Below, piece after piece: positions 56,530 through 64,000 of a stretch of 64,000 nucleotides of DNA. Under the pieces are notes generated by a model, which had not been told where the DNA came from, made no database searches, and saw only the letters and a program-made list of their open reading frames with translations. Both the position numbers and the translations under genes were made by a program. Position 1 is the stretch's first letter; every line of letters starts with the position of its first letter. This DNA comes from Kaistia defluvii (GTDB lineage Bacteria; Pseudomonadota; Alphaproteobacteria; Rhizobiales; Kaistiaceae): positions 372,001 to 436,000 of the forward strand of contig NZ_JBEPSM010000001.1 of assembly GCF_040548815.1 (NCBI RefSeq). Direction: 5' to 3'.

Positions 56530-56919
56530 GTGCCTATCTATTGGAATGGCCAGGTTTTTCGGGCGGCGCTGCTGCTTGTTGCCGCGGGCGGTACGGCCGC
56601 CTGCCAGAGTTCCGCGTCGAGCTTCAAGGGCGCGAATGTCTCGGACAAGACACGCGCACTGGAGAAGCAATTGGAAGCCGAGGCGGTAGCCTTCGGCGCG
56701 GCCCAGGGCGCAACGAGCTTAGCCGCCGCCGCCGATCCCACGGGGCTTTCCAGCTTCGTCAAGGCGCCGGTAGCGTTGGCCGGGCGCAATGCCATGGCCC
56801 GAAGCGCCAATGCGCGCATGGAGGCCCAACTGGCGCGCGACGAGCAGGAGCTCTATCGCCGGTACGGCATGAAGCCGGATGGTACGCCGTCGGGAATAAA
56901 GCCCGCGGATGTCCGCTGA
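56530..56919 (+). CDS. Small exported Ala-rich protein (possible lipoprotein)
   Basis: The 129-residue protein has an N-terminal hydrophobic segment ending TAAC (Cys25, a weak lipobox), then a predicted helical, Ala-rich body, with a Tyr/Lys C-terminus. It uses a GTG start with AAAGG upstream. A competing frame across 56493-56963 has no signal and is rejected. It resembles the preceding protein in size and layout, so the pair may act together at the envelope. Confidence 0.65.
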   Translation: MPIYWNGQVFRAALLLVAAGGTAACQSSASSFKGANVSDKTRALEKQLEAEAVAFGAAQGATSLAAAADPTGLSSFVKAPVALAGRNAMARSANARMEAQLARDEQELYRRYGMKPDGTPSGIKPADVR

Positions 56920-56964
56920 CGGCCAGGGCGAAGTACCCCCATGTGTCGTGGCACCGCTCATGAA

Positions 56965-56994
56965 GAAGCCCCGGATCGCGGGATCCGGGGCTTC
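56965..56994. terminator. Hairpin between the lipoprotein and autotransporter genes
   Basis: A perfect 13-bp stem (GAAGCCCCGGATC / GATCCGGGGCTTC, four-base loop) lies between the convergent genes. T-runs are weak on both sides, so it may be a bidirectional terminator of lower strength. Confidence 0.6.
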
Positions 56995-57044
56995 CTCCTG
57001 TCTGTTCTGTGCTCGCCCCGTTCCGTGGGACCGGCTGTCTGCGG

Positions 57045-58985
57045 CTAGAGCTTCACGTCGAAGTTGATCTTGAACGCGTGCGCCTGGACGTCGCTGGCGA
57101 TCTGGCCGGAATAGGACGCGCCGAGCGTGGCGCTCTCCGTCAGAGAGACGCCGAAGCCGGCTTCCACCGCCAGTGCATCCTTGGCGATCGGCACGCCCGC
57201 AATATCGAACGAGGCGCCGGTGCCGAAGGCGAAGCTGGAGACAGGCGTCACGTCCTGATAGGCGTGCTGCCAGCCGAGCATGCCGTGCAGGGCGGTCTTG
57301 GTCTTGCCGAGATCGAACGTCGTCGAGGCACGGGCACCGAAGGTCGAGAAGGTGTTTTCCGTGGTCGAGTCGTCGGTCGAAAGCGCCGCGATCGTGCCGC
57401 CGGTCTCGGAGAAGCCGTCCGTGTCGAGATGGACATAAGCGAGGTTCACGAAGGGCTCGATCGCGCTCTTGCCCATGTCGAGGCGATAGGCGAGCTCGCC
57501 GAAGACCTGCGCCGTCGCGGCGTTGTAATCGGCGGAAAGCGATTCGCTGAACGCGGGGAAGGCGACGTTGCGGCGCGTGTCGATCTCGTGCCAGCCATAC
57601 ATGGCGCCGGAGCGGAAGCCGAGCGCGCCCCACTGCGTGCCGGCGTAGACGCCGATGTCGTAATTGTCGCTCGAACCCGACGAGGCGCGATCGTCGACGT
57701 CGAAGCTGGAGTGGCTGTAGCCGCCCAGCATACCGAGACGCCAGCCGCCGACCGGTGCATCGACACCCGCCACGAAGCCGGCCGAGTTGCGACCGAAATC
57801 GGCGGCGTCACCGGAGGCCTTGGCGTCAGCCGTCATGGCCAGCGCCTCGCCCCAGATCACGATGCCGTCCGTGTTGGCGGGGGCGGCATGCAGGCCGTTG
57901 GCGTCAAAGGTGGCGGTCATAGACGATGGCGTCGCGATCGCGTCGAAGGCGGAGCGGATACGGCGGTTGGCCGCGTCGCGGACATAGCGGCTGTCCTCGA
58001 TCAGGCCACCCTTGATGTCGGCATGGATCTCACCGGACAGCGTATTTCCATAGGGGCGAAGATATTTGTAGAAGGCGACGCCTTCCTCGCCATTGCCGGG
58101 AAAGCTCTCCTCGCGGTCGAGGACGTTCAGCGACCAGCCGTCCTTCGTCCACTTGAAGGAGAGGCCCTCGATTTCCTGCTCGGCGCCGAGCTTCAGATTG
58201 CCGAGGATCTCGACCTCGCCGGTCTTGAGATTAGCGCGGCTCAGCGTCTTCTCGGCGTCGTCGCTCGAAAAATACATCCAGCCATTGAGGATCTTGCCAC
58301 CCTGCGCCTGGTCGACGACCTGGGACAGGGGCAGGTATTCCTTGAAGCTGAAATCGGCGAGGTTGTAGACGGCGATCTGCGTGGCGTTGTCATAGGCCAT
58401 GCCATAGGCCAGGCCGGCCTTAGCGTCGACCGCCACCCAACTGGCGATGTCGACCGTGCCGCCCGGCGGATTGAGCGCATAGGCCTTGCCGGTATATTCC
58501 AGCGTCTTCGCATCATAGATGGCGAAGACCGGGTTGTTGTATTTCAGGTTGGTCACCGGATCCCGGCTGCTGGAATCGAGCGAGATGTAGAGCAGCCCGT
58601 TGGCGTAATCGATGTCGCCGATGTGGTTCAGGCCCGCATCCGAGAGCTCGGACGGGATCTTCAGCACGTTCGCGATCGCTTCCGGGTTGATCGAGACGGT
58701 GTTGAAGTTGCTGTCGGCGATCTCGAGCGAATGGGTGCCCGAGAAATACCAGTAGGTGCCGTCCGAAGTGACGCCCTGGCCGCGCGCGGGGTCGGCGCCC
58801 AGGAAGAAGTTGCGCTCGACCATGATCCAGGGCTCGACCGCGAAAGCCGGCAGCGACGTCGCGGCGAGGGCGGTGGACCAGAGCAGGGTGGCGGCCGCCG
58901 TATGCTTCAAGGCGGCAAGGCGGCGCTGATGCGGGGCCGAACGGCGGGCGGCTTCGCCGGCTGTATCGATCATCGTGGATGGCAT
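57045..58985 (-). CDS. Autotransporter with beta-propeller-like passenger
   Basis: The 646-residue protein has a long signal peptide (cleavage near AFA, residue 49). A passenger of about 300 residues with repeated beta-propeller-like segments follows (GVTSDGTYWYFSG; HIGDIDYANGLLYISLD; WVAVDAKAGLAYGMAYD). The C-terminal autotransporter barrel covers about the last 270 residues and starts IVIWGEALAMTAD. The barrel closes with HAFKINFDVKL. No catalytic triad is evident; it may bind a ligand or surface. I chose the ATG at 58985 because AGGAA lies eight bases upstream. Confidence 0.82.
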   Translation of the reverse strand: MPSTMIDTAGEAARRSAPHQRRLAALKHTAAATLLWSTALAATSLPAFAVEPWIMVERNFFLGADPARGQGVTSDGTYWYFSGTHSLEIADSNFNTVSINPEAIANVLKIPSELSDAGLNHIGDIDYANGLLYISLDSSSRDPVTNLKYNNPVFAIYDAKTLEYTGKAYALNPPGGTVDIASWVAVDAKAGLAYGMAYDNATQIAVYNLADFSFKEYLPLSQVVDQAQGGKILNGWMYFSSDDAEKTLSRANLKTGEVEILGNLKLGAEQEIEGLSFKWTKDGWSLNVLDREESFPGNGEEGVAFYKYLRPYGNTLSGEIHADIKGGLIEDSRYVRDAANRRIRSAFDAIATPSSMTATFDANGLHAAPANTDGIVIWGEALAMTADAKASGDAADFGRNSAGFVAGVDAPVGGWRLGMLGGYSHSSFDVDDRASSGSSDNYDIGVYAGTQWGALGFRSGAMYGWHEIDTRRNVAFPAFSESLSADYNAATAQVFGELAYRLDMGKSAIEPFVNLAYVHLDTDGFSETGGTIAALSTDDSTTENTFSTFGARASTTFDLGKTKTALHGMLGWQHAYQDVTPVSSFAFGTGASFDIAGVPIAKDALAVEAGFGVSLTESATLGASYSGQIASDVQAHAFKINFDVKL

Positions 58986-59322
58986 TGGTGGCATTCCTGT
59001 TGGTGCATTGCGTCGATTTCTCAGCTCGCACGACATCGTTCCCCGACGGCGGCAGCCCTCGACGGTGGCAAAATTCAACTCGGGTGTGGTTTCCTTGCTG
59101 AAATGATCCAATCAGCAAGGTTTGAAGTTCGGATCATCCGCGTTCGCGGCAATCATGCAGGAAAAATCCTTCGGAATAGCCCGATCGGATTCTATCTATT
59201 CATATAAGTACTTGAGTATGGATTATTATTTATGCGTCTTGGTATCGAATACTCTGGATGCGTGGTGGATGGTGTGCTTAATAGGGCCGGGGCATGACAG
59301 TCTTGTGAATAGTGTGAATGAT
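58986..59322. promoter_or_regulatory. Divergent autotransporter / FadR-type regulator control region
   Basis: This 337-bp gap is strikingly AT-rich between about 59160 and 59290 for this genome. It contains TTGGTATCGAATACTC at 59239-59254, an inverted repeat with GTAT/ATAC arms. FadR-subfamily GntR regulators often bind TNGTxxxACxA-like or TTGGTATACCAA-like operators, so this is a plausible binding site for the adjacent regulator. Confidence 0.45.
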
Positions 59323-60093
59323 ATGAAGAATGGCGACGCCCTCTCCAGGGCCTCCCGGACGCGACCCCGCATCGAGGGCTCGGCCCGTTCCGGACTGCAC
59401 GCGCGGCTGCTCAACGAGATCGGCCTCAGCATCGTCCGCGGCGAACTGGTGCCTGGCGACCAGTTGCCGAATGGCGACGACTGGAGCGCCGCTTTTGGCG
59501 CCAGCCGGACGGGCCTGCGCGAGGTCGTCAAGGTGCTGGCGGGCAAGGGCATGGTCGAGATGCGGCCGCGCACCGGCACCCGGGTCCGCCCCCGCAAGGA
59601 CTGGAACTTCCTCGATCCCGACGTACTGCTCTGGCGCTTCAGTGCCCGGACGACAGCCGAGGAGGCTCGCTCGCTGTTCGAACTGCGCCGGGCGATCGAG
59701 CCGATGGCCGGCGCGCTGGCGGCCGAACGCGCCTCGACGGAACAGATCGCGGAATTGCGCGCGCTGCTCGACGAGATGGAACAGGCCGGCAGCGACGGTG
59801 AGCGCTTCGCCGTGCCGGACCTCGCCTTCCATCAGGCGATCCTGCACATGTCCGGCAATGAACTGATCGGCTCGCTCTCGGCCCTGATCGAAACCGCGCT
59901 GGTGATCAGCTTCCGCCTGACCGACGACAATCCGGCCGGGCAGGTCCATTCCCTCGGCCTGCATCGGCGCATCGTCGAGACGATCGAGCAGCGCGATCCC
60001 GCTGCCACGACGAAGGCGCTGATTGCGCTGCTGGATGGCGCGGAAGAGGACGTGCGCGCCTCGCTCGAAGCCCGCCTCAGCCGGCTGAAATAG
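59323..60093 (+). CDS. FadR-subfamily GntR transcriptional regulator
   Basis: The 256-residue protein has a GntR winged helix (about residues 25-92; VRGELVPGDQLPN, RTGLREVVKVLAGKGMVEM, TGTRVRP) and a C-terminal FCD ligand domain. Metal-site residues Asp166 and His170 (DLAFH) are visible, as are later histidines near 209 and 214. Such regulators commonly sense sugar acids or other carboxylates. It diverges from the autotransporter and precedes an inositol-phosphatase-family gene by 47 bp. ATG at 59323 is used; the frame is open to 59122. Confidence 0.88.
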   Translation: MKNGDALSRASRTRPRIEGSARSGLHARLLNEIGLSIVRGELVPGDQLPNGDDWSAAFGASRTGLREVVKVLAGKGMVEMRPRTGTRVRPRKDWNFLDPDVLLWRFSARTTAEEARSLFELRRAIEPMAGALAAERASTEQIAELRALLDEMEQAGSDGERFAVPDLAFHQAILHMSGNELIGSLSALIETALVISFRLTDDNPAGQVHSLGLHRRIVETIEQRDPAATTKALIALLDGAEEDVRASLEARLSRLK

Positions 60094-60140
60094 CGCGACG
60101 GACTCTCGCCATCATCCTCCACCAGCAATTCAGGCCGCCC

Positions 60141-60947
60141 ATGAACAGCCTCGACATCGCCCGCCGCCACGCCTTTGCCCAAGAAATCGCGCGCGAGGCG
60201 GGGGCCATCGCCCGGCGCTACTTTCATTCAGGCGACGCCATTGGCGCCATGGAGAAGGGAGCGCACGATCTCGTCACCCAGGCGGATCTCGAGATCGACC
60301 GGTTCCTGATCGAGCGGCTGCGGCAGGCCTTTCCGAAGGATGGCATCCTGACCGAGGAGTCGGGTGGCAGCGCGGCTCCGAACCTTTGGGTGATCGATCC
60401 GATCGACGGCACCACGAATTTCGCGCGCCGGATCCCCCATTTCGCCGTCTCGATCGCCTTTCACGCGGAGGGGCGCACCGAGAGCGGCGTCGTCTACAAT
60501 CCCGTCCTGGACGAGATGTTCGTGGCGCGGCGCGGTTTCGGCGCGACCTGCAACGGGCAGCCGATCCGCGTGCGGCCCACCCGGGGTGTAACCGACGCCC
60601 TCATCGACGCCGGCTATTCGTCGAAGCGCCCCTTGGCCGACTACGTGGCGCTGGTCGGCCGGTTGCTGGAGAGTGACTTCGCCTTTGTGCAGAACGGCTC
60701 GGCGGCGATCGGGCTGGCCCAGGTCGCCTGCGGCCGCATTGACGGCTATTGCGAACTGTTCCTGCACAGCTGGGACGTGCTGGCCGGCTTGCTTTTGGTC
60801 GAAGAAGCCGGCGGCTGGGTGAGCGACTTCACCGCCCAGAACGGGCTTCTGCAGGGCAGTGCGGTTCTGGCCGGCACCCCCGCCATCCGCGAGCCGCTGC
60901 AGCGCGTCCTGCCGATAGCGATTGCCACCGGCGCCCCGCCTCGGTGA
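60141..60947 (+). CDS. Inositol monophosphatase-family phosphatase
   Basis: The 268-residue protein has the metal-site motifs ILTEESGG, DPIDGTTNFAR and HSWDVLAGLLL. Compared with the family member at 34833-35678 it is closer to SuhB-like inositol monophosphatases (DPIDGTTNF, SWDVLAG). It probably shares control with the upstream FadR-type regulator, which hints at a sugar-phosphate or polyol substrate; this is inference. Confidence 0.86.
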   Translation: MNSLDIARRHAFAQEIAREAGAIARRYFHSGDAIGAMEKGAHDLVTQADLEIDRFLIERLRQAFPKDGILTEESGGSAAPNLWVIDPIDGTTNFARRIPHFAVSIAFHAEGRTESGVVYNPVLDEMFVARRGFGATCNGQPIRVRPTRGVTDALIDAGYSSKRPLADYVALVGRLLESDFAFVQNGSAAIGLAQVACGRIDGYCELFLHSWDVLAGLLLVEEAGGWVSDFTAQNGLLQGSAVLAGTPAIREPLQRVLPIAIATGAPPR

Positions 60948-61067
60948 GGAAGGGCGCGGACCCGTAGTCCGGGATATCCGGTCCTGTCGCTGGCTGGCGG
61001 CTTGTTTGGGGAACGAGTTGCTGTCTATCAGGACCCCCTCCTAGAGCCGTTAGACGGAGAACCACTC

Positions 61068-61358
61068 GTGCTCAAAGTCATTGCGCAGGATTTCATTCAG
61101 CCCGAGGCCGTGGAAATCGTGCTGCCGTTCTATCGAGAATTGGTGGAGCTCACGCGTCAGGAGCCGCTTTGCATCGCCTATGATCTCTTCATTGACCAGA
61201 AGGATCCGGGACATTTCATCTTCATCGAGACGTGGCCCGACCGCGCGGCCCTCGATATCCACTGCGCCACGGAGCACTTCACGCGTCTCGTGCCATTGAT
61301 CAACGCGCATCAGCGGCAGGACGGCACGTTCATCCTGATGGATGAGTTTTCCGGCTGA
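61068..61358 (+). CDS. Antibiotic biosynthesis monooxygenase-type (quinol monooxygenase) protein
   Basis: The 96-residue protein has the dimeric ferredoxin-like ABM fold pattern: LKVIAQDFIQPEAVE, EPLCIAYDLFID, HFIFIETWPDRAALD, HCATEHF and a final FILMDEFSG strand. YgiN-type members oxidise quinols; others are of unknown function. The GTG at 61068 has GGAG nine bases upstream. It lies 120 bp after the phosphatase. Confidence 0.85.
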   Translation: MLKVIAQDFIQPEAVEIVLPFYRELVELTRQEPLCIAYDLFIDQKDPGHFIFIETWPDRAALDIHCATEHFTRLVPLINAHQRQDGTFILMDEFSG

Positions 61359-61541
61359 GCGGCATGGCCTTGGACGACCGTCCACCCGGCCCAAGTCCTC
61401 GCCGCGGAGCAGGATACGCGCGGCAACCGACACTGCCGCCGCCAGAGATGGCTCGCCGTAGGGCTTGCCTGGCGTGCTGTGTAGGGCAAACCGGGTTGAA
61501 TGGATCGCGGTGTATAAAGCCGATTAAATTTCGAATTGGGG

Positions 61542-61570
61542 TTCTCATTCGGGGTTCGACCCCCTATATC
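61542..61570 (+). promoter_or_regulatory. Promoter of the second initiator tRNA gene
   Basis: TTCTCA at 61542-61547 and TATATC at 61565-61570 are 17 bp apart, preceded by an AT-rich stretch at 61513-61535 that could act as an UP element. Its layout matches the promoter of copy 1. Confidence 0.65.
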
Positions 61571-61604
61571 ACCACTGCGCGACGACGAAAGACGAAGCGC
61601 GTGA

Positions 61605-61681
<77 letters not shown>

Positions 61682-61686
61682 GCTAC

Positions 61687-61722
61687 AAAGAACCCGCCCT
61701 AACCGGCGGGTTCTTTCGTTTT
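61687..61722. terminator. Terminator after tRNA-fMet copy 2
   Basis: A 12-bp stem (AAAGAACCCGCC / GGCGGGTTCTTT) with a six-base loop, followed by CGTTTT, matches the copy 1 terminator. Confidence 0.85.
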
Positions 61723-61866
61723 GGCGCCCCCCACAGCAATCTAGGTAGCGTCGTGGCCCCCTGGGCCTGCGAGCCGACGGCTCGAAATCGAAAATTAGCG
61801 CCGATGGCGGAACCATCGATCGGCTGAGCGGTTGTCTCCCCGTAATAACAACACGAGGAATGCACG

Positions 61867-62058
61867 ATGAGCAGCACGAGCGACAAGATCAAGGGCCTCG
61901 CCAACGAAGCAGCCGGCAACGTGAAGCAGGGTGTTGGCAAGATGACTGATAATGATCGCCTGCGCGCCGAGGGCAAGGCTCAGGAAGTCAAGGGCGAAGC
62001 CCAGCAGGCTGTTGGCAAGGCCAAGGACGCCGTCAAGAACGTCGTCGACAAGGCCTGA
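61867..62058 (+). CDS. CsbD-family stress protein
   Basis: The 63-residue, Lys/Ala/Gly-rich protein matches the CsbD/YjbJ family: [20 protein letters not shown] and an [20 protein letters not shown] repeat. Members are abundant under general stress but have no known activity, and are probably intrinsically disordered. AGGAA precedes the ATG. A strong terminator follows. Confidence 0.92.
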   Translation: MSSTSDKIKGLANEAAGNVKQGVGKMTDNDRLRAEGKAQEVKGEAQQAVGKAKDAVKNVVDKA

Positions 62059-62088
62059 TCTACAGGACCCACCATTGACGATATACAG

Positions 62089-62122
62089 GGCCCTGGCCGG
62101 ATCTTCCGGCCGGGGCCTTTTT
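62089..62122 (+). terminator. Terminator after the CsbD gene
   Basis: A 12-bp stem (GGCCCTGGCCGG / CCGGCCGGGGCC, one G-T pair, ATCTT loop) is followed by TTTTT. Confidence 0.88.
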
Positions 62123-62132
62123 ACGTCGTGCG

Positions 62133-63674
62133 TCAGGCGACGTCGAACTTGACACCCTGCGCCAGCGGCAGCGTCTTGCCGTAATTGATGGTGTTGGTGG
62201 CGCGGCGCATATAGGCTTTCCAAGCGTCGGAGCCGGATTCGCGACCGCCGCCCGTCTCCTTCTCGCCACCGAAAGCGCCACCAATCTCGGCGCCGGACGG
62301 GCCGATATTGACGTTAGCGATGCCGCAATCCGAGCCGCGCACCGACAGGAACGTTTCGGCTTCGCGCAGGTCATTGGTGAAGATCGACGAGGAGAGGCCC
62401 TGCGGCACGTCGTTGTGCAATTCCAGCGCCTCCTCGAAATCCGAATAGCGCATCACATAGAGGATCGGCGCGAAGGTCTCATGCGCCACGGGCCCGCTCT
62501 GCTCCGGCATTTCGACGATGGCCGGGCGCACGTAGAAGGCGTTGGCCGCCTTTTCCCCATCCACTCGGTCGCCGCCGGTAACGCTGCCGCCGGCGGCCTT
62601 GGCGGCATCGAGCGCCGACTGCATGCCCTTATAGGCGGCCGCGTCGATCAGCGGGCCGACCAACGTGCCGGATTCGAGCGGGTTGCCGATCGTCACAGAT
62701 CCATAGGCCTGCTTCAGCCGCGGCACGAAGCTGTCGTAGATGCTGTCATGCACGAACAGGCGTCGCAGCGACGTGCAGCGCTGGCCCGCCGTGCCCATGG
62801 CGGCGAAGGCGACGCCGCGCAGCGTCAGGTCGAGATCGGCCGAGGGGCAGATGATGGCAGCATTGTTGCCGCCCAGCTCCAGGATGGCGCGGGCGAAGCG
62901 GCCGGCGAGGCGGGGGCCGACAATGCGGCCCATCGCGGTCGAGCCGGTGGCCGAGACCAGCGGAACGCGCGGATGGTCGACCAGCACTTCGCCGATCTCC
63001 CGACCGCCGATCAGCAGGGCGGAGAGGCCCTCCGGCGCGCTCCCGCCTTCTTCAACGAAACGCTTGAGCGCGCGCTCGAACAGAGCCGAGGTCGCGAGCG
63101 CCGTCAGCGGCGTCTTCTCAGACGGCTTCCAGACGACGCTGTTGCCGCAGACAAGCGCCAGCGCCGCATTCCAGGACCAGACGGCGACGGGGAAGTTGAA
63201 GGCCGAGATGATGCCGGTGACGCCGAGCGGATGCCAGCTCTCCATCATGCGGTGGTCGCTACGCTCGGTGGCGATGGTCAGGCCGTAGAGCTGGCGCGAC
63301 AGGCCGACGGCGAAATCGCAGATGTCGATCATCTCCTGCACCTCGCCAAGGCCTTCGGAAACGATCTTGCCGGCCTCGATCGAGACGAGGCGGCCAAGCG
63401 CCGCCTTATGGGCGCGCAGTTCCTCGCCGAGCAGGCGCACCAATTCGCCGCGCTTCGGCGCCGGGACATTGCGCCAGGCGAGGAAGGCGGTGTGCGCCGT
63501 GTCGATCGCCGCCTTGGCGCCGGCGGCGTCAATCTCGACCAGGCGCGCCAGCTCCTCGCCGGTGATCGGCGAATGCACGGCGAGCGTGCCGCCCGTTCGC
63601 GCGGCGGTGACCCCCATCCCGGAAAGCAGGGCATCGACCTCGGTCGCGAGGGTGTTCTGGATGGCGATGGTCAT
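62133..63674 (-). CDS. ALDH7-type aldehyde dehydrogenase (probable P6C/aminoadipate-semialdehyde dehydrogenase)
   Basis: The 513-residue NAD-dependent dehydrogenase has the ALDH glutamate in ILELGGNNA, the catalytic cysteine in GQRCTSLRR and EIGGAFGGEKETGGGRESGSD near the end, all typical of the antiquitin (ALDH7) group. It probably oxidises L-aminoadipate-6-semialdehyde/piperideine-6-carboxylate to aminoadipate in lysine or pipecolate breakdown (AmaB). The adjacent FAD oxidase (37 bp upstream, same strand) fits AmaA, which would make the substrate. ATG at 63674 is chosen; an in-frame extension to 63725 would overlap the oxidase gene. Confidence 0.88.
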   Translation of the reverse strand: MTIAIQNTLATEVDALLSGMGVTAARTGGTLAVHSPITGEELARLVEIDAAGAKAAIDTAHTAFLAWRNVPAPKRGELVRLLGEELRAHKAALGRLVSIEAGKIVSEGLGEVQEMIDICDFAVGLSRQLYGLTIATERSDHRMMESWHPLGVTGIISAFNFPVAVWSWNAALALVCGNSVVWKPSEKTPLTALATSALFERALKRFVEEGGSAPEGLSALLIGGREIGEVLVDHPRVPLVSATGSTAMGRIVGPRLAGRFARAILELGGNNAAIICPSADLDLTLRGVAFAAMGTAGQRCTSLRRLFVHDSIYDSFVPRLKQAYGSVTIGNPLESGTLVGPLIDAAAYKGMQSALDAAKAAGGSVTGGDRVDGEKAANAFYVRPAIVEMPEQSGPVAHETFAPILYVMRYSDFEEALELHNDVPQGLSSSIFTNDLREAETFLSVRGSDCGIANVNIGPSGAEIGGAFGGEKETGGGRESGSDAWKAYMRRATNTINYGKTLPLAQGVKFDVA

Positions 63675-63711
63675 GGTGTTTCCTCGAATTCCGTGGCGTC
63701 CGCGCGGATGT

Positions 63712-64000
63712 TCAGAGCCGGGCATCGGCGAGATGGGCGATCTGCGCCCCTACTTCGTAATAGGCTTCCTTGAGGCGACGCAAGCGCGCGTCCTGTGGCG
63801 CGGTGACCGGCAGCGGCAGATCGGCCTCCGCGATCCGGCCGGCGATATGGTCGGCGAGCACCCGGCCGAACACGGTGCCCGGGGCAATGCCGCGACCATT
63901 ATAGCCCGAGAAGGCGATGACGTTCTCGGCCAGCCTGTGGAAGCGCGGCAGGCTGTTGTCGGTCATGCCGATCTGCCCGTACCACTCGGCCTCGAAGTCG
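63712..64000 (-). CDS. FAD-dependent amine/amino-acid oxidase, C-terminal part
   Basis: Only the last 95 residues or so lie in the window; the gene continues past 64000. The segment WYGQIGMTDNSLPRFHRL, then GYNGRGIAPGTVFGR, is the conserved C-terminal FAD-binding region of the DadA/PuuB-like DAO family. With the downstream ALDH7 it suggests pipecolate or related amine oxidation, though PuuB- or glycine-oxidase-type activity cannot be excluded without the rest. Confidence 0.83.
   Translation of the reverse strand, partial: DFEAEWYGQIGMTDNSLPRFHRLAENVIAFSGYNGRGIAPGTVFGRVLADHIAGRIAEADLPLPVTAPQDARLRRLKEAYYEVGAQIAHLADARL

Noticed and set aside
56493..56963. Alternative frame over the second small exported protein
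   Set aside because: It has no ribosome site or signal peptide, whereas the GTG frame at 56530 has both.
57009..59207. 732-codon plus-strand open frame opposite the autotransporter
   Set aside because: Shadow of a GC-rich gene; composition is biased and no motif is recognisable, while the minus strand has signal peptide and barrel features.
53531..61604. Classical integrative element or prophage in tRNA-fMet
   Set aside because: No integrase, excisionase or phage genes are present, and the duplicated unit includes promoter and terminator, not just a tRNA 3' end. It is kept only as a repeat-bracketed segment.

Overview
This is a high-GC, densely packed chromosomal window from an alphaproteobacterium, most likely order Hyphomicrobiales (Rhizobiales). 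The reasons are the gene orders fabF-mltG-yicC-gmk, lptF-lptG-lptD-surA-pdxA-rsmA, SDR-uvrC / pgsA-moaD-moaE and purN-purM-perM-hdaA-ppk-ppx-rnd-aspS. An Omp25/31-type porin-like barrel, HdaA and an alphaproteobacterial-style AspRS agree with this. The genus cannot be fixed by eye. I see no rRNA, CRISPR, insertion sequence, integrase or prophage.

Region 1 (1-17.4 kb) is mostly envelope and core metabolism. It holds fatty-acid elongation (fabF), peptidoglycan termination (mltG), an RNase (yicC) and gmk. A minus-strand run, lptF-lptG-lptD-surA-pdxA-rsmA, handles LPS export, outer-membrane folding, vitamin B6 and rRNA methylation, and diverges from pepA-holC. Two opposite-strand genes (a GFA protein and an FMN/Fe-S glutamate-synthase-like protein) split fabF-mltG from yicC-gmk.

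Region 2 (17.4-34.7 kb) mixes housekeeping (ABC-F ATPase, ndk, moaD/moaE, pgsA, dgkA, uvrC, omp25) with less-studied genes: a DUF4344 protein whose expected zinc motif reads HQAGH, DinB, HD, DUF3297, TrhO, a Tim44-domain protein, a HAD phosphatase, DUF1254, a VOC protein and an OGFr-like protein. About 6.5 kb lies between uvrC and pgsA, which are often adjacent in this order.

Region 3 (34.7-44.2 kb) carries a minus-strand operon of a four-cysteine secreted protein, RNase T2, a GST and an inositol-phosphatase-family protein. Next come glutathionyl-hydroquinone reductase, rlmJ, a host-attachment-type protein, a second GFA protein, a DUF4010/MgtC membrane protein and purM-purN.

Region 4 (44.2-53.5 kb) is a plus-strand run of a PerM/AI-2E family permease, hdaA, ppk and ppx (the last two overlapping by 62 bp), then divergent rnd and aspS. 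It ends with an initiator tRNA gene.

Region 5 (53.5-61.7 kb) is an accessory segment bracketed by two near-identical initiator-tRNA units, each with promoter, 77-nt tRNA and terminator. It encodes a secreted HExxH protein, a winged-helix regulator, DoxX, two small lipoprotein-like proteins, an autotransporter with a beta-propeller-like passenger, a FadR-type regulator, a second inositol-phosphatase-family protein and a small monooxygenase-like protein. This is the least explained part of the window.

Region 6 (61.7-64 kb) has a CsbD-like stress protein, an ALDH7-type dehydrogenase and the 3' end of an FAD amine/amino-acid oxidase. The last pair fits lysine/pipecolate catabolism.

Many genes are joined by 4-bp NTGA stop-start overlaps, so translational coupling with GTG and TTG starts is common here.
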